Part shown: positions 39,383 through 49,280 of the stretch, piece by piece
How positions within the stretch are numbered: position 1 is the first letter of the stretch
Layout of the letters: each line of letters begins with the position of its first letter
Source: Celeribacter baekdonensis
GTDB lineage: Bacteria > Pseudomonadota > Alphaproteobacteria > Rhodobacterales > Rhodobacteraceae
Assembly: GCF_003047105.1 (NCBI RefSeq)
Contig: NZ_CP028475.1
Location: 2,666,001-2,730,000, forward strand
Length of the DNA: 64,000 bases
Direction: 5' to 3'
Notes under the pieces: generated by a model
The model's input: the letters and a program-made list of their open reading frames with translations, nothing else
The model's database searches: none
What the model was told of the DNA's origin: nothing
Position numbers and translations under genes: made by a program

Positions 39383-40270
39383 ATGTGTGGCATTGTAGGC
39401 CTGTTCCTTAAAAAGGACGAACTGCGCCCCAAGCTGGGCGATATGTTGACTGATATGCTGATCACCATGACCGACCGCGGCCCCGACAGTGCCGGGATCG
39501 CGATCTATGGGGATGAGACGGGCGGCATCAAAATCACCGTTCAATCGGATACGCCGGAGACAGCATTTGCCGATCTCGACGCCGAGCTGTGCGCGGCAAT
39601 CGACGGGCCTGTGGCGATCAAGTCAATCAGCACACATGCGGTTCTCACTGTCCCCGCCGGATTGGAGAAAGCAGCAATTGCCTTCCTTGAAGACAAAGGG
39701 CTGCGCATCATGGGGTCGGGTGAATCCATGGAGATTTATAAAGAAATCGGACTGCCAAAAGATGTGGCGGCTCGGTTTAACCTGCGCGAGATGGGGGGCA
39801 GCCACGGCATCGGCCACACGCGTATGGCAACAGAATCCGCCGTCACAACCATGGGCGCGCACCCGTTTTCGACCGCAGATGACCAGTGCCTCGTGCACAA
39901 TGGCTCGCTGTCGAACCACAACCAAATGCGCCGCGTTCTGGCGAAAAAAGGTGTGTTCACCCGCTCGGAAAACGACACCGAAGTGGGCGCGGCCTACATT
40001 TCCTCCCGCATTGCGGATGGCGCAACGCTTGGCGAGGCTTTGGAAGGCACGCTGAAGGATCTCGATGGGTTCTTTACCTTTGTCACTGGAACGAAAAACG
40101 GCTTTGGCGTTGTGCGCGATCCGATCGCCTGCAAGCCCGCCGTCATGGCAGAAACAGACGACTACGTCGCTTTCGCCTCCGAATACCGCGCGTTTGCGGA
40201 CCTGCCGGGGATTGACGCCGCCCGCGTTTGGGAACCGGAACCTGCAACTGTTTATTTCTGGGAGCGCTAA
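39383..40270 (+). CDS. mgsA: N-methylglutamate synthase subunit A, class II glutamine amidotransferase (GlxB-like)
   Basis: Glutamine-amidotransferase-type subunit of N-methylglutamate synthase, which combines gamma-glutamylmethylamide and 2-oxoglutarate-derived carbon to give N-methylglutamate. I chose the ATG at 39383 (after GGAGGGATAT) because it places the nucleophile Cys at residue 2 (MCGIVGLF). The in-frame ATG at 39371 would bury it. Further conserved parts are SHGIGHTRMATESAV and NGSLSNHNQMR. 295 residues. First gene of the operon mgsABC-gmaS. Confidence 0.93.
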   Translation: MCGIVGLFLKKDELRPKLGDMLTDMLITMTDRGPDSAGIAIYGDETGGIKITVQSDTPETAFADLDAELCAAIDGPVAIKSISTHAVLTVPAGLEKAAIAFLEDKGLRIMGSGESMEIYKEIGLPKDVAARFNLREMGGSHGIGHTRMATESAVTTMGAHPFSTADDQCLVHNGSLSNHNQMRRVLAKKGVFTRSENDTEVGAAYISSRIADGATLGEALEGTLKDLDGFFTFVTGTKNGFGVVRDPIACKPAVMAETDDYVAFASEYRAFADLPGIDAARVWEPEPATVYFWER

Positions 40271-40273
40271 TCC

Positions 40274-40960
40274 ATGACCAATACGCTCGATATGACGCAG
40301 ACAGAACTGCGCGACATCAACAGCACGCTACAGGCTGCTGCAAAAGCACAGGCAAATGCGGAATATATCATCACCAACCCACGCGGCAGCCACGCGATGG
40401 CCTGTGGTCTCGATGGCCCGCTTGATGTGACGATCCAAGGGTCTACCGGCTATTACTGCGCTGGTATGAACAAAGAGGCGACAGTTACCGTCAAAGGGTC
40501 CGCTGGTCCCGGTGTCGCCGAAAATATGATGTCTGGCACCGTCACCATCGAAGGCGACGCTTCGCAATATGCGGGTGCAACTGGACATGGCGGTCTCTTG
40601 AACATCAAAGGCAATGCTTCGTCGCGCTGTGGTATTTCGATGAAAGGCATCGACATTGTCGTGCATGGGAACATCGGCCACATGTCTGCGTTTATGGCGC
40701 AAAAGGGCAACCTTGTGGTGCTGGGCAACGCAGGCGATGCACTTGGTGATAGTCTCTATGAAGCGCGGCTTTTTGTGCGCGGGACGGTGAAATCCCTCGG
40801 CGCCGATTGCATCGAAAAAGAGATGCGCTCTGAGCACATCGAGATCCTCAAAGAGCTACTTGAAAAAGCGGGTGCCGATGCAAAGCCCGAAGAGTTCAAA
40901 CGCTACGGCTCCGCCCGCAAACTCTACAATTTCAACATCGACCACGCAGACGAATACTGA
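40274..40960 (+). CDS. mgsB: N-methylglutamate synthase subunit B (GXGXG, GlxC-like)
   Basis: A 228-residue protein resembling the C-terminal GXGXG beta-helix domain of glutamate synthase: MACGLDGPLDVTIQGSTGYY, GPGVAENMMSGTVTIEGDAS and GNAGDALGDSLYEARLFVRG. In N-methylglutamate synthase it forms the structural third of a split glutamate-synthase-like enzyme. Three bases separate it from mgsA and ten from mgsC. Confidence 0.93.
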   Translation: MTNTLDMTQTELRDINSTLQAAAKAQANAEYIITNPRGSHAMACGLDGPLDVTIQGSTGYYCAGMNKEATVTVKGSAGPGVAENMMSGTVTIEGDASQYAGATGHGGLLNIKGNASSRCGISMKGIDIVVHGNIGHMSAFMAQKGNLVVLGNAGDALGDSLYEARLFVRGTVKSLGADCIEKEMRSEHIEILKELLEKAGADAKPEEFKRYGSARKLYNFNIDHADEY

Positions 40961-40970
40961 GGAGCGCGAC

Positions 40971-42296
40971 ATGGAAAAAACACCACAAACCGAACCGCGC
41001 CAGTCGTGGACCTTTTCAAAGGATGTGAATGCTGAAATCCGTCGGGCCGCGGCCACCGGGATTTACGACATCCGTGGCGGTGGCGCGAAACGCCGTGTGC
41101 CGCATTTCGATGACCTGTTGTTCATGGGCGCATCAATGTCGCGTTACCCCCTCGAGGGCTACCGTGAGAAATGCGACACCTCCGTGACCCTCGGCACGCG
41201 TTTTGCGAAAAAGCCGATTGAATTGAAAATTCCGGTGACCATTGCGGGCATGTCCTTTGGCTCTCTGTCGGGACCGGCAAAAGAGGCGCTGGGCCGCGGT
41301 GCGACCCTTGCGGGCACGTCAACCACCACAGGTGACGGCGGCATGACCGAAGAAGAGCGCGGCCATTCCGAGAAACTCGTCTACCAATATCTGCCGTCTC
41401 GTTACGGCATGAACCCGGACGATTTGCGCCGCGCTGATGCGATTGAAATCGTGGTGGGGCAGGGCGCGAAACCCGGCGGTGGCGGGATGCTTTTGGGTCA
41501 AAAGATCACCGAACGGGTCGCAGGAATGCGCGATCTTCCGGTCGGTATCGACCAACGCTCCGCCTGCCGTCACCCGGATTGGACCGGCCCGGATGATCTT
41601 GAGATCAAAATCCTCGAAATCCGCGAAATCACCAATTGGGAAAAGCCGATCTACATCAAAATTGGTGGCGCGCGGCCCTATTACGACACCGCTTTGGCGG
41701 TCAAATCCGGTGCCGATGTGGTGGTTTTGGATGGGATGCAGGGCGGTACGGCTGCGACCCAAGACGTGTTCATCGAACATGTCGGTCAGCCCACTTTGGC
41801 CTGTATTCGCCCCGCCGTTCAGGCGCTGCAGGACCTCGGGATGCATCGCAAAGTTCAGCTTGTTGTCTCTGGCGGTATTCGCACCGGGGCCGACGTGGCC
41901 AAAGCTTTGGCATTGGGCGCGGATGCGGTGTCCATCGGGACGGCGGCTCTCATCGCGTTGGGGGACAATGACCCGAAATGGGAATCTGAGTATCAAAAAC
42001 TCGGCACAACCACTGGGGCCTACGATGATTGGCATGAAGGTCGCGACCCGGCCGGTATCACCACCCAAGACCCTGAGTTGATGAAGCGCCTCGATCCGGT
42101 CGCAGCCGGGCGTCGTTTGCAAAATTACCTCAATGTGCTGACCTTGGAATGCCAAACACTGGCCCGTGCCTGTGGTCACAACCATGTTCACAATCTTGAG
42201 CCAGAGGATCTTTGTGCTCTGACCATGGAAGCCGCCGCAATGGCCCAAGTGCCGCTTGCGGGGACCAATTGGTATCCGGGCAAACCGGGCTTTTGA
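40971..42296 (+). CDS. mgsC: N-methylglutamate synthase subunit C (FMN-binding glutamate synthase domain, GlxD-like)
   Basis: Catalytic synthase subunit of 441 residues from the ATG at 40971, preceded by GGAGCGCGAC. It resembles the FMN-binding domain of glutamate synthase: IPVTIAGMSFGSLSGPAKEAL, GQGAKPGGGGMLLGQKITER, VVLDGMQGGTAATQDVF and LVVSGGIRTGADVAKALALG. I see a reduced set of cysteines compared with full glutamate synthase. Operon partner of mgsA, mgsB and gmaS. Confidence 0.93.
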   Translation: MEKTPQTEPRQSWTFSKDVNAEIRRAAATGIYDIRGGGAKRRVPHFDDLLFMGASMSRYPLEGYREKCDTSVTLGTRFAKKPIELKIPVTIAGMSFGSLSGPAKEALGRGATLAGTSTTTGDGGMTEEERGHSEKLVYQYLPSRYGMNPDDLRRADAIEIVVGQGAKPGGGGMLLGQKITERVAGMRDLPVGIDQRSACRHPDWTGPDDLEIKILEIREITNWEKPIYIKIGGARPYYDTALAVKSGADVVVLDGMQGGTAATQDVFIEHVGQPTLACIRPAVQALQDLGMHRKVQLVVSGGIRTGADVAKALALGADAVSIGTAALIALGDNDPKWESEYQKLGTTTGAYDDWHEGRDPAGITTQDPELMKRLDPVAAGRRLQNYLNVLTLECQTLARACGHNHVHNLEPEDLCALTMEAAAMAQVPLAGTNWYPGKPGF

Positions 42297-42312
42297 GCCA
42301 GCGATAAAAGGG

Positions 42313-42331
42313 GAGGGGCCATGTGCCCCTC
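42313..42331 (+). other. Intra-operon hairpin between mgsC and gmaS
   Basis: GAGGGGC (42313-42319) and GCCCCTC (42325-42331) form a perfect 7-bp stem with loop CATGT, in the 71-base gap. No T tract follows, so it is more likely an RNA-stability or processing element than a terminator. Confidence 0.5.
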
Positions 42332-42367
42332 ATCCTGCCAACAGGGACTAGAAAAAAGGACAAGACG

Positions 42368-43687
42368 ATGAGCGTTCTTGCAGATTTCGCCGCAAAGACC
42401 GGCGTAAAATATTTCATGATTTCCTATACCGACCTCTTTGGTGGGCAGCGGGCCAAGCTCGTGCCTGCACAGGCGATTGCCGATATGGAAGAAGACGGCG
42501 CAGGTTTTGCCGGTTTCGCAACCTGGCTTGATTTGACGCCCGCACACCCAGACATGTTGGCCGTGCCGGATGCCTCCGCCGTGATCCAATTGCCATGGAA
42601 ACCTGATGTTGCCTGGGTGCCCGCCGATTGCGTCATGGAGGGCACTCCCGTAGAACAAGCGCCGCGCAACGTGTTGAAGAAACTCGTCGCACAGGCTGCT
42701 GAAGCCGGCCTTCGGGTCAAAACCGGGATCGAAGCGGAGTTCTTTCTTTTGACGCCCGAGGGTGATCAGATTTCCGACCCTTTCGATACGGCGGCAAAGC
42801 CATGTTACGATCAACAGGCGGTGATGCGCCGCTATGATGTGATTGCCGAAATCTGCGATTACATGTTGGAAATGGGCTGGGGCCCGTATCAAAACGACCA
42901 CGAAGACGCCAATGGTCAGTTCGAAATGAACTGGGATTTTGACGACGCACTCGTCACAGCCGACCGTCACAGCTTCTTTAAATTCATGGTTAAATCCGTG
43001 GCCGAAAAGCACGGATTGCGGGCAACCTTTATGCCGAAACCGATCGAAGGTCTGACCGGGAACGGCTGTCACGCGCATATTTCGGTCTGGGATTTGGATG
43101 GTAAAACCAATGCCTTTGCCTCAAAAGACGGCAAAGGTCAGGTGGGCGAAGTTGGCCTCTCTGAGCAGGGTGGGTATTTTCTTGGCGGCATTATGAAACA
43201 TGCCGAAGCCTTGGCGGCGATCACCAACCCAACGGTGAATTCCTACAAACGCATCAGCGCGCCACGCACGATTTCTGGTGCAACATGGGCGCCGAATTCG
43301 GTCACATGGACCGGCAACAACCGCACCCATATGGTGCGCGTACCGGGGCCGGGCCGTTTTGAATTACGCCTGCCGGATGGGGCGGTAAACCCCTATCTGT
43401 TGCAAGCCGTGATCATCGCCGCTGGCCTGTCTGGCATCAACTCCAAAGCTGATCCCGGTCAGCGCTACGACATCGACATGTATGCCGAAGGTCACCTTGT
43501 CAAAGACGCACCTCGTTTGCCTTTGAACCTGCTCGACGCGATCCGCGCCTATGACGAGGACGAAGGTTTGAAAGCCATGATGGGGACCAATTTCTCGACC
43601 TCTTATTCCAAGATGAAGATGCAGGAATGGAATTCCTTTGTCTCCCACTTCTCGCGTTGGGAGCGCGAGAACACGCTTGATATATAA
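42368..43687 (+). CDS. gmaS: Gamma-glutamylmethylamide synthetase (type III glutamine synthetase-like)
   Basis: Ligates methylamine to glutamate using ATP, the first step of the N-methylglutamate route. 439 residues from the ATG at 42368, preceded by AAGGA. Glutamine-synthetase features include the metal ligands in KTGIEAEFFLL and NGQFEMNW, the ATP-site segment MPKPIEGLTGNGCHAHIS and the late glutamate-binding VPGPGRFELRLPDGAVNPY. Context (mgsABC upstream, mgd genes near) separates it from ordinary glutamine synthetase. Confidence 0.93.
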   Translation: MSVLADFAAKTGVKYFMISYTDLFGGQRAKLVPAQAIADMEEDGAGFAGFATWLDLTPAHPDMLAVPDASAVIQLPWKPDVAWVPADCVMEGTPVEQAPRNVLKKLVAQAAEAGLRVKTGIEAEFFLLTPEGDQISDPFDTAAKPCYDQQAVMRRYDVIAEICDYMLEMGWGPYQNDHEDANGQFEMNWDFDDALVTADRHSFFKFMVKSVAEKHGLRATFMPKPIEGLTGNGCHAHISVWDLDGKTNAFASKDGKGQVGEVGLSEQGGYFLGGIMKHAEALAAITNPTVNSYKRISAPRTISGATWAPNSVTWTGNNRTHMVRVPGPGRFELRLPDGAVNPYLLQAVIIAAGLSGINSKADPGQRYDIDMYAEGHLVKDAPRLPLNLLDAIRAYDEDEGLKAMMGTNFSTSYSKMKMQEWNSFVSHFSRWERENTLDI

Positions 43688-43715
43688 GCGTTTTCCTCTT
43701 CCCAGTTCCCCTTTA

Positions 43716-43741
43716 GCGGCCCCTTCGGGGGCCGTTTTTTT
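43716..43741 (+). terminator. Terminator after gmaS
   Basis: CGGCCCC and GGGGCCG (7 bp) around the stable TTCG tetraloop, followed by seven T residues. It ends the mgsABC-gmaS operon and abuts the stop of the convergent AraC/GlxA regulator gene. Confidence 0.9.
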
Positions 43742-43742
43742 G

Positions 43743-44677
43743 TCAGTGCCTGCGCAGCGCCGAGGGCGGTTGACCAAACTGGCGGCGGAAGCTTTCGGAA
43801 AAATGCGCCTGACTGACAAATCCGGTCATCATCGCGATTTCCCCAATGCGCAATTGGGACTGGCGCAGCAAATCTCGTGCAGTCTCAAGACGAATGTCGC
43901 GATAGGTTTCCATGACAGAACTGCCGAGGCATTCGGTGAATTGTCGCTGCAATTGTCGCGAAGAAAGCCCCGATAACTCAGAGAGTTGAGTGATGTCGAG
44001 CGGATCCGCAATATGAGATTCCATCAATTCAATCGCCGCCAACACAGGACGAGGCAACGCACCATAGCGCGCCGCAATGCTGGCCTGTTGTGGTGCCTCA
44101 GACAGCCGCACTTCGGTTTGAATAAACCAGTCGCTGATCCGTTGGGCAAAACCGACCCCATGATCACGCGAAATGATGGCATGCATCATATCCAACGGCG
44201 CGGTCCCTCCGGCGCAAGTGTAACGATCACGGTCAATTACGAACAAACGGCGCTCAAGCAGGAGCTTTGGAAACAGTTTTTGAATGTCCTCATAGTGATG
44301 CCAATGCAGGGTGAAGCGTCGATTGTCCAAAAGCCCCGCCTTGGCCAAAATCGCCGCCCCACCTGAGATGCCGCCAAGAGCTGCGCCCGCTCGCGACACA
44401 CGCCGCAACCATGTCTCTAATTCAGGGTCATTGACGGCCAAAGGGTCGCCGCCCGCCACCACAAACACAAGATCGAAATCGGTTCCGGCTGTAAGCAATG
44501 GCGTTGTTTCAAACGTGCTCCCCACAGAGGAGCGGACCCTTACGTTTCGGGGGACAAAACCTGAATATTGTAGAGAGGTTCAGAGCCAAAAAGATTGGCC
44601 GCGCGCAACGGTTCAAGCGCTGCTGCCGTGGACATAAGGGCGTGGCCTTCGAGCAAGACGAATCCGATTTTTTTCAT
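43743..44677 (-). CDS. GlxA-type AraC-family regulator (frameshifted)
   Basis: Regulator with an N-terminal DJ-1/PfpI-like domain and a C-terminal AraC helix-turn-helix. The first frame begins at the ATG at 44677 (MKKIGFVLLEGHALMSTAAA) and ends soon after VLSP. The second continues with RSSVGSTFETTPLLTAGTDF, GGISGGAAILAKAGLLDNR and the HTH segments LSGLSSRQLQRQFTECLG and MMTGFVSQAHFSESFRRQFG. One added base in the five-base run at 44549-44553 joins the two (VLSPRNVRVRSS) into 311 residues. It lies between gmaS and mgdA, so it is a candidate activator of the mgs or mgd operons. Related GlxA-type proteins such as GbdR and SouR control glycine betaine and sarcosine use. Confidence 0.88.
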
Positions 44678-44788
44678 GTGCGAACGACCCCAATGTTTTG
44701 TCTCAATAAGGAAAATAAATGTCTTTTAAAGAAAAGAATAGGGGCAATTTACAGGGTAAAACTGTCTTAGTCGAATGGAGCGATATGC

Positions 44789-46039
44789 ATGAAATTCTCC
44801 GGATTTAAGGTCATCAAAGAGGCTCTGACAGGCCACAAAGGGTGGAAACCCTTGTGGCGAGATCCCGAGCCGCAATCAGACTACGACATCATCATCGTTG
44901 GTGGCGGCGGACATGGGCTTGCCACGGCATTTTATCTTGCCAAGACCTTTGGTCAGGCGCGGATTGCTGTGCTCGAAAAGGGCTGGCTTGGGTCGGGCAA
45001 TATTGGCCGAAACACCACCATCATACGCTCTAACTATCTGTTGCCGGGCAATGAGCCATTCTACGAATTCTCGATGAAACTTTGGGAAAATCTGGAACAA
45101 GAAACCAATTTCAACTCCATGGTTAGTCAGCGTGGGATCATCAACCTGATCCACACCGACGCACAACGCGATGCCTATCGTCGGCGTGGAAATGCGATGC
45201 GGTTTGCCGGCGCGGATTCGGTGCTTTTGTCGCGTGAAGAGTTGCGTGAGAAGGTGCCGTTTTTGAACTATGATAACGCGCGCTTCCCGATCAAAGGCGG
45301 GTTGATGCAGCCGCGTGCGGGTACGGCGCGTCACGATGGAGTGGCTTGGGGCTATGCACGCGGGGCAGACATGCGCGGCGTCGATATCATCCAGAATTGC
45401 GAAGTCACCGGGTTCAAAATCGAAGCTGGCAAAGTCTTGGGCGTTGAAACCTCGCGCGGCTTTATCGGCGCCCAAAAAGTCGGCGTGGCCGTGGCAGGTT
45501 CGTCCAGTCGCGTCATGTCGATGGCTGGAATGCGCCTGCCGATCGAAAGCCATGTGCTTCAGGCCTTTGTCTCCGAAGGTCTTAAACCGACCATACCTGG
45601 CGTGATTACATTCGGTGCCGGGCATTTTTACATCAGTCAATCTGACAAAGGTGGGCTTGTGTTTGGTGGCGACATCGACGGCTATAACTCCTACGCTCAA
45701 CGCGGCAATCTTCCGGTGATCGAAGATGTGCTCGAAGGTGGCATGGCGCTTATGCCGATGATCGGCCGCGCCCGGCTTTTGCGCGGGTGGGGCGGCGTGA
45801 TGGATATGTCGATGGACGGGTCTCCGATCATTGATCGCACCGGTGTCGAAGGTCTCTATTTCAACGGCGGCTGGTGTTACGGCGGGTTCAAAGCGACGCC
45901 GGCCTCAGGCTATGCCTTCGCGCACTTACTCGCCACTGATCGTCCGCACGACACCGCCAAAGCCTACCGTCTTGATCGTTTTGCCAAGGGCTACGTCATT
46001 GATGAACGTGGCGCTGGCGCTCAGCCCAACTTGCATTGA
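44789..46039 (+). CDS. mgdA: N-methylglutamate dehydrogenase subunit A (sarcosine oxidase beta-like)
   Basis: FAD-dependent subunit that oxidises N-methylglutamate. 416 residues with the dinucleotide-binding GGGGHG at 38-43 and the FAD-linked segments LGSGNIGRNTTIIRSNYL, GLMQPRAGTARHDGVAWGYA and FNGGWCYGGFKATPASGY. It resembles the SoxB subunit of heterotetrameric sarcosine oxidase. The adjacent gmaS and mgsABC make N-methylglutamate the more likely substrate. Preceded by GGAG at 44777-44780; first gene of mgdABCD-folD. Confidence 0.9.
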   Translation: MKFSGFKVIKEALTGHKGWKPLWRDPEPQSDYDIIIVGGGGHGLATAFYLAKTFGQARIAVLEKGWLGSGNIGRNTTIIRSNYLLPGNEPFYEFSMKLWENLEQETNFNSMVSQRGIINLIHTDAQRDAYRRRGNAMRFAGADSVLLSREELREKVPFLNYDNARFPIKGGLMQPRAGTARHDGVAWGYARGADMRGVDIIQNCEVTGFKIEAGKVLGVETSRGFIGAQKVGVAVAGSSSRVMSMAGMRLPIESHVLQAFVSEGLKPTIPGVITFGAGHFYISQSDKGGLVFGGDIDGYNSYAQRGNLPVIEDVLEGGMALMPMIGRARLLRGWGGVMDMSMDGSPIIDRTGVEGLYFNGGWCYGGFKATPASGYAFAHLLATDRPHDTAKAYRLDRFAKGYVIDERGAGAQPNLH

Positions 46040-46048
46040 GGTCCACAG

Positions 46049-46338
46049 ATGTTGATCCCTCATCCCCTTCTCGGCCTACGCGATGCTCAGGAGTTCACCT
46101 ATCTGGGTGATGCGAACCTGATGAACCGTCCAGACCCAAGTGCCCCGATGCTGAAGCGGCGCTTTGCGACTATGTGTTCTTGCGAGACAACCCGGCGGGC
46201 GTGCACCGCGAACTTTGGTACCACGAACAAGGCGACCGGAGTTGGCTTGTCGTCACGCGCAACACAGTGACCCATGAAATTCTCAGTGCAGAGCTCGCCT
46301 CTGACGTGGCTTTGGCACATAGAGAGGGATCAAAATGA
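46049..46338 (+). CDS. mgdB: N-methylglutamate dehydrogenase subunit B (sarcosine oxidase delta-like), frameshifted
   Basis: Small subunit of the heterotetramer. The start frame reads MLIPHPLLGLRDAQEFTYLG; the rest, DYVFLRDNPAGVHRELWYHE and WLVVTRNTVTHEI, is in another frame. One added C at the four-base run 46143-46146 gives SAPDAEAALCDY and a 96-residue protein, the normal size. The Cys pairs that bind zinc in sarcosine oxidase delta subunits (CPHCG-type) are replaced here by HPLLG. It overlaps mgdC at ATGA. Confidence 0.85.
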
Positions 46339-49280
46339 CGCGTTTGTCCGGCGGTCTGATTGACCGGAACTCCTCCTTTTCTTTCACCTTTGACGGCAAA
46401 ACCTATACAGGCCACGCGGGCGACACCTTGGCCTCCGCTTTGCTGGCCAATGGGGTGCGCCTCATGGGCCGCAGCTTTAAATATCACCGCCCGCGTGGCG
46501 TTGTGGCGGCGGGATCAGAAGAACCTAACGCCATGGTTGAGCTGCGCAGCGGAGCGCGCACCGAGCCGAATACACGCGCCACGGTGGCCGAATTGTACGA
46601 TGGTCTGGTCGCCAAATCACAAAACCGCATCGGCTCTTTGGCCTTTGATGCACTTGGCATGAACGACTATTTCGCGCCATTCTTTGCGGCCGGGTTTTAC
46701 TACAAAACGTTCATGTGGCCGCGTGCTTTTTGGGAAAAACTCTACGAACCAATGATCCGTCGTGCGGCAGGTTTGGGGAGCCTGTCGATGCAGGCCGATC
46801 CAGACAGTTATGACAAAGGTTTTTTGCATTGCGATGTCTTGGTCATTGGTGGAGGTGCAGCGGGTCTTGCGGCAGCTTTGACGGCGGCACGCACGGGCGC
46901 ACAGGTCATTTTATGTGACGAAGACTTCCGTTTGGGTGGTCGCCTTTTGTCCGAAAGCCATAGGCTTGATGGTGCGCCCGCAACGGATTGGATTTCGGCG
47001 CTTGAAGCTGAGTTCGAGACTTTGCCAAACCTGCGCATCATGCGACGGACCACAGTGTTTGGGGTCTATGATCACGGGATTTACGGCGCGGTTGAACGTG
47101 TCTCCGATCACGTGGCTGAACCGGGCAATAAGGTGCGTCAAACTCTTTGGCGCATCACCGCGAAACGTGCGGTTTTGGCGGCGGGCGCGACCGAGCGGCA
47201 CATTCCCTTTGCCGATAATGACCGCCCGGGCGTGATGTTGGGCGGTGCGATGCGAGCCTATGCCAACCGTTGGGCCGTTGCTCCGACCAAGTCCATCACA
47301 GACCCTGTGGCGATCTTTACCAATAACGACGATGGCCACCGTACGGCGCTTGATTTGATGTCGAAAAATGTCCCAATTTTGGGTGTGATCGACAGTCGTG
47401 AAAATGCGACGAGCTTTGGCGATTACGACCTCTTCGCGGGGTCTATGGTGACCGGCACGAAAGGGCGTCTTGGCCTAAAAGAGATCGAAATCACCAAAGA
47501 TGGCACCGCCTCTTGGCATAAATGTGCATCCCTTGGTGTGGCGGGCGGCTGGAACCCGAATGTGCATCTTGCGTCACATCATCGTGGTCGTCCGGTTTGG
47601 GATGACACCCTTTTGAGCTTTGTTCCAAGCGGCGATGGTCCGGCGGGGTTGATCCCAGCGGGCGCATGCGCCGGGTTGGGCAGCACCGCAAAGGCACTCG
47701 CCGATGGCGCAAAAGCGGCGCGCGCCGCCTTGAGCGCATTGGGCATGAAAGCCCCCGAGATCGCCTTGCCGGACGCAGAGGACATGGCCGTATCGCAAGC
47801 TGATTTCTGGTATGTGCCTGGCAAAAAACGCGCTTGGGTCGATTTCCAAAACGATGTGACGGTCAAAGACATCGCATTGGCGCATAAAGAAAACATGAAG
47901 CCAGTGGAGCATCTTAAACGCTGGACCACCCTTGGCATGGCGACGGATCAGGGCAAAACGTCGAACGTCTCCGCGTTGGCTGTTATGGCCGAACTCACCG
48001 GGAAATCCATTCCTGAAACCGGAACAACGATCTTTCGGCCTCCTTACACCGGCGTGTCCTTGTCCGTGTTGGGGGGCGGGGATACAGGCGTTAATTTCCG
48101 TCCGCGCCGCCTCACCCCGACCCACAGTTGGGCCAAGTCGCAAGGCGCGGAATTTGTCGAAGTTGGCCAATGGATGCGGGCACAGTATTTCCCGCAAAAA
48201 GGCGAGGCCGATTGGCGTGAAAGCGTCGATCGCGAAGCCAAAGCCGTGCGCGCGGGTGTTGGACTGTGTGACGTGACCACGCTGGGTAAAGTCGACGTGC
48301 AAGGCGCGGATGCCGGGGAATTTCTGAACCGGATGTATTCCAACATGATGGGCACCGTTGCGGTTGGCAAAGTGCGTTATGGTCTTATGCTGCGCGAAGA
48401 CGGGTTTGCCTATGATGACGGCACCTGCGCGCGGCTGAGTGAGGATCACTACGTTGTCACCACCACGACCGCGAACGCCGGACTGGTGTATCGCAATATG
48501 GAATTCGCGCGGCAATGCCTCTGGCCGGATCTTGATGTCCAACTGATTTCTACAACCGATGCCTGGGCGCAAATCGCCGTGGCTGGCCCTAAATCTCGGG
48601 TACTCCTGAAGCGCATTGTGGATGCGTTTGACCTGTCCAACGAGGCCTTTCCCTTTATGGGCTGCGCAGAACTTACGGTTTGCAAAGGCCTACGTGCGCG
48701 GTTGTTTCGGATCTCGTTTTCTGGCGAGCTGGCCTATGAAATCGCGGTCCCTGCACGTTATGGCAATGCCTTGATGGCGCGGCTGATGGAGCTTGGCTCT
48801 GATCTGGGCGCAACACCTTATGGCACCGAAGCCTTGGCTGTGTTGCGGATCGAAAAAGGTCACGCCGCCGGGGCGGAACTCAATGGCCAAACCACCGCCA
48901 CTATGCTGGGTTTGGGTCGTATGGTCTCCGCGAAAAAGGACTCGATTGGTGCTGTGATGTCGCGTCGCGAGGGCCTCGCAAGCGATGCGCGCCGCCTTGT
49001 TGGGCTGCAACCCGTTGGTACAACAGAACGCCTGATGGCCGGGTCGCATCTTTTCACTCAAGGGGCGGAACAGACCACCGAAACGGATCAAGGTTGGGTC
49101 ACCTCCGCCTGCTATTCGCCACATGTCGGGGCCTATATCGGTCTTGGATATCTTGAAAACGGGGACACGCGGATGAATGAGGAAATCATCGCCGCCAACC
49201 CGCTTGAGGGCCGTGAAATGCGCCTGCGCGTTGTTCCCGCCCATTTTGTTGATCCAGAAGGGGAGCGGCTCCGTGACTGA
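46335..49280 (+). CDS. mgdC: N-methylglutamate dehydrogenase subunit C (sarcosine oxidase alpha-like)
   Basis: Large subunit, 981 residues. The N-terminal domain carries TYTGHAGDTLASALLANGVR and GRSFKYHRPRGVVAAG. A nucleotide-binding domain follows (VLVIGGGAAGLAAALTAART, about residues 172-190), then a C-terminal GcvT-like folate-binding domain (GLCDVTTLGKVDVQG, RISFSGELAYEIAVP, RIEKGHAAGAELNGQ). The folate domain transfers the methyl carbon to tetrahydrofolate, which explains the folD gene downstream. It overlaps mgdD by eight bases. Confidence 0.92.
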   Translation: MTRLSGGLIDRNSSFSFTFDGKTYTGHAGDTLASALLANGVRLMGRSFKYHRPRGVVAAGSEEPNAMVELRSGARTEPNTRATVAELYDGLVAKSQNRIGSLAFDALGMNDYFAPFFAAGFYYKTFMWPRAFWEKLYEPMIRRAAGLGSLSMQADPDSYDKGFLHCDVLVIGGGAAGLAAALTAARTGAQVILCDEDFRLGGRLLSESHRLDGAPATDWISALEAEFETLPNLRIMRRTTVFGVYDHGIYGAVERVSDHVAEPGNKVRQTLWRITAKRAVLAAGATERHIPFADNDRPGVMLGGAMRAYANRWAVAPTKSITDPVAIFTNNDDGHRTALDLMSKNVPILGVIDSRENATSFGDYDLFAGSMVTGTKGRLGLKEIEITKDGTASWHKCASLGVAGGWNPNVHLASHHRGRPVWDDTLLSFVPSGDGPAGLIPAGACAGLGSTAKALADGAKAARAALSALGMKAPEIALPDAEDMAVSQADFWYVPGKKRAWVDFQNDVTVKDIALAHKENMKPVEHLKRWTTLGMATDQGKTSNVSALAVMAELTGKSIPETGTTIFRPPYTGVSLSVLGGGDTGVNFRPRRLTPTHSWAKSQGAEFVEVGQWMRAQYFPQKGEADWRESVDREAKAVRAGVGLCDVTTLGKVDVQGADAGEFLNRMYSNMMGTVAVGKVRYGLMLREDGFAYDDGTCARLSEDHYVVTTTTANAGLVYRNMEFARQCLWPDLDVQLISTTDAWAQIAVAGPKSRVLLKRIVDAFDLSNEAFPFMGCAELTVCKGLRARLFRISFSGELAYEIAVPARYGNALMARLMELGSDLGATPYGTEALAVLRIEKGHAAGAELNGQTTATMLGLGRMVSAKKDSIGAVMSRREGLASDARRLVGLQPVGTTERLMAGSHLFTQGAEQTTETDQGWVTSACYSPHVGAYIGLGYLENGDTRMNEEIIAANPLEGREMRLRVVPAHFVDPEGERLRD

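Noticed and set aside
39383..42296. Ordinary glutamate synthase or a glxBCD set of unknown function
   Set aside because: The three-way split and the adjacent gmaS fit N-methylglutamate synthase better.
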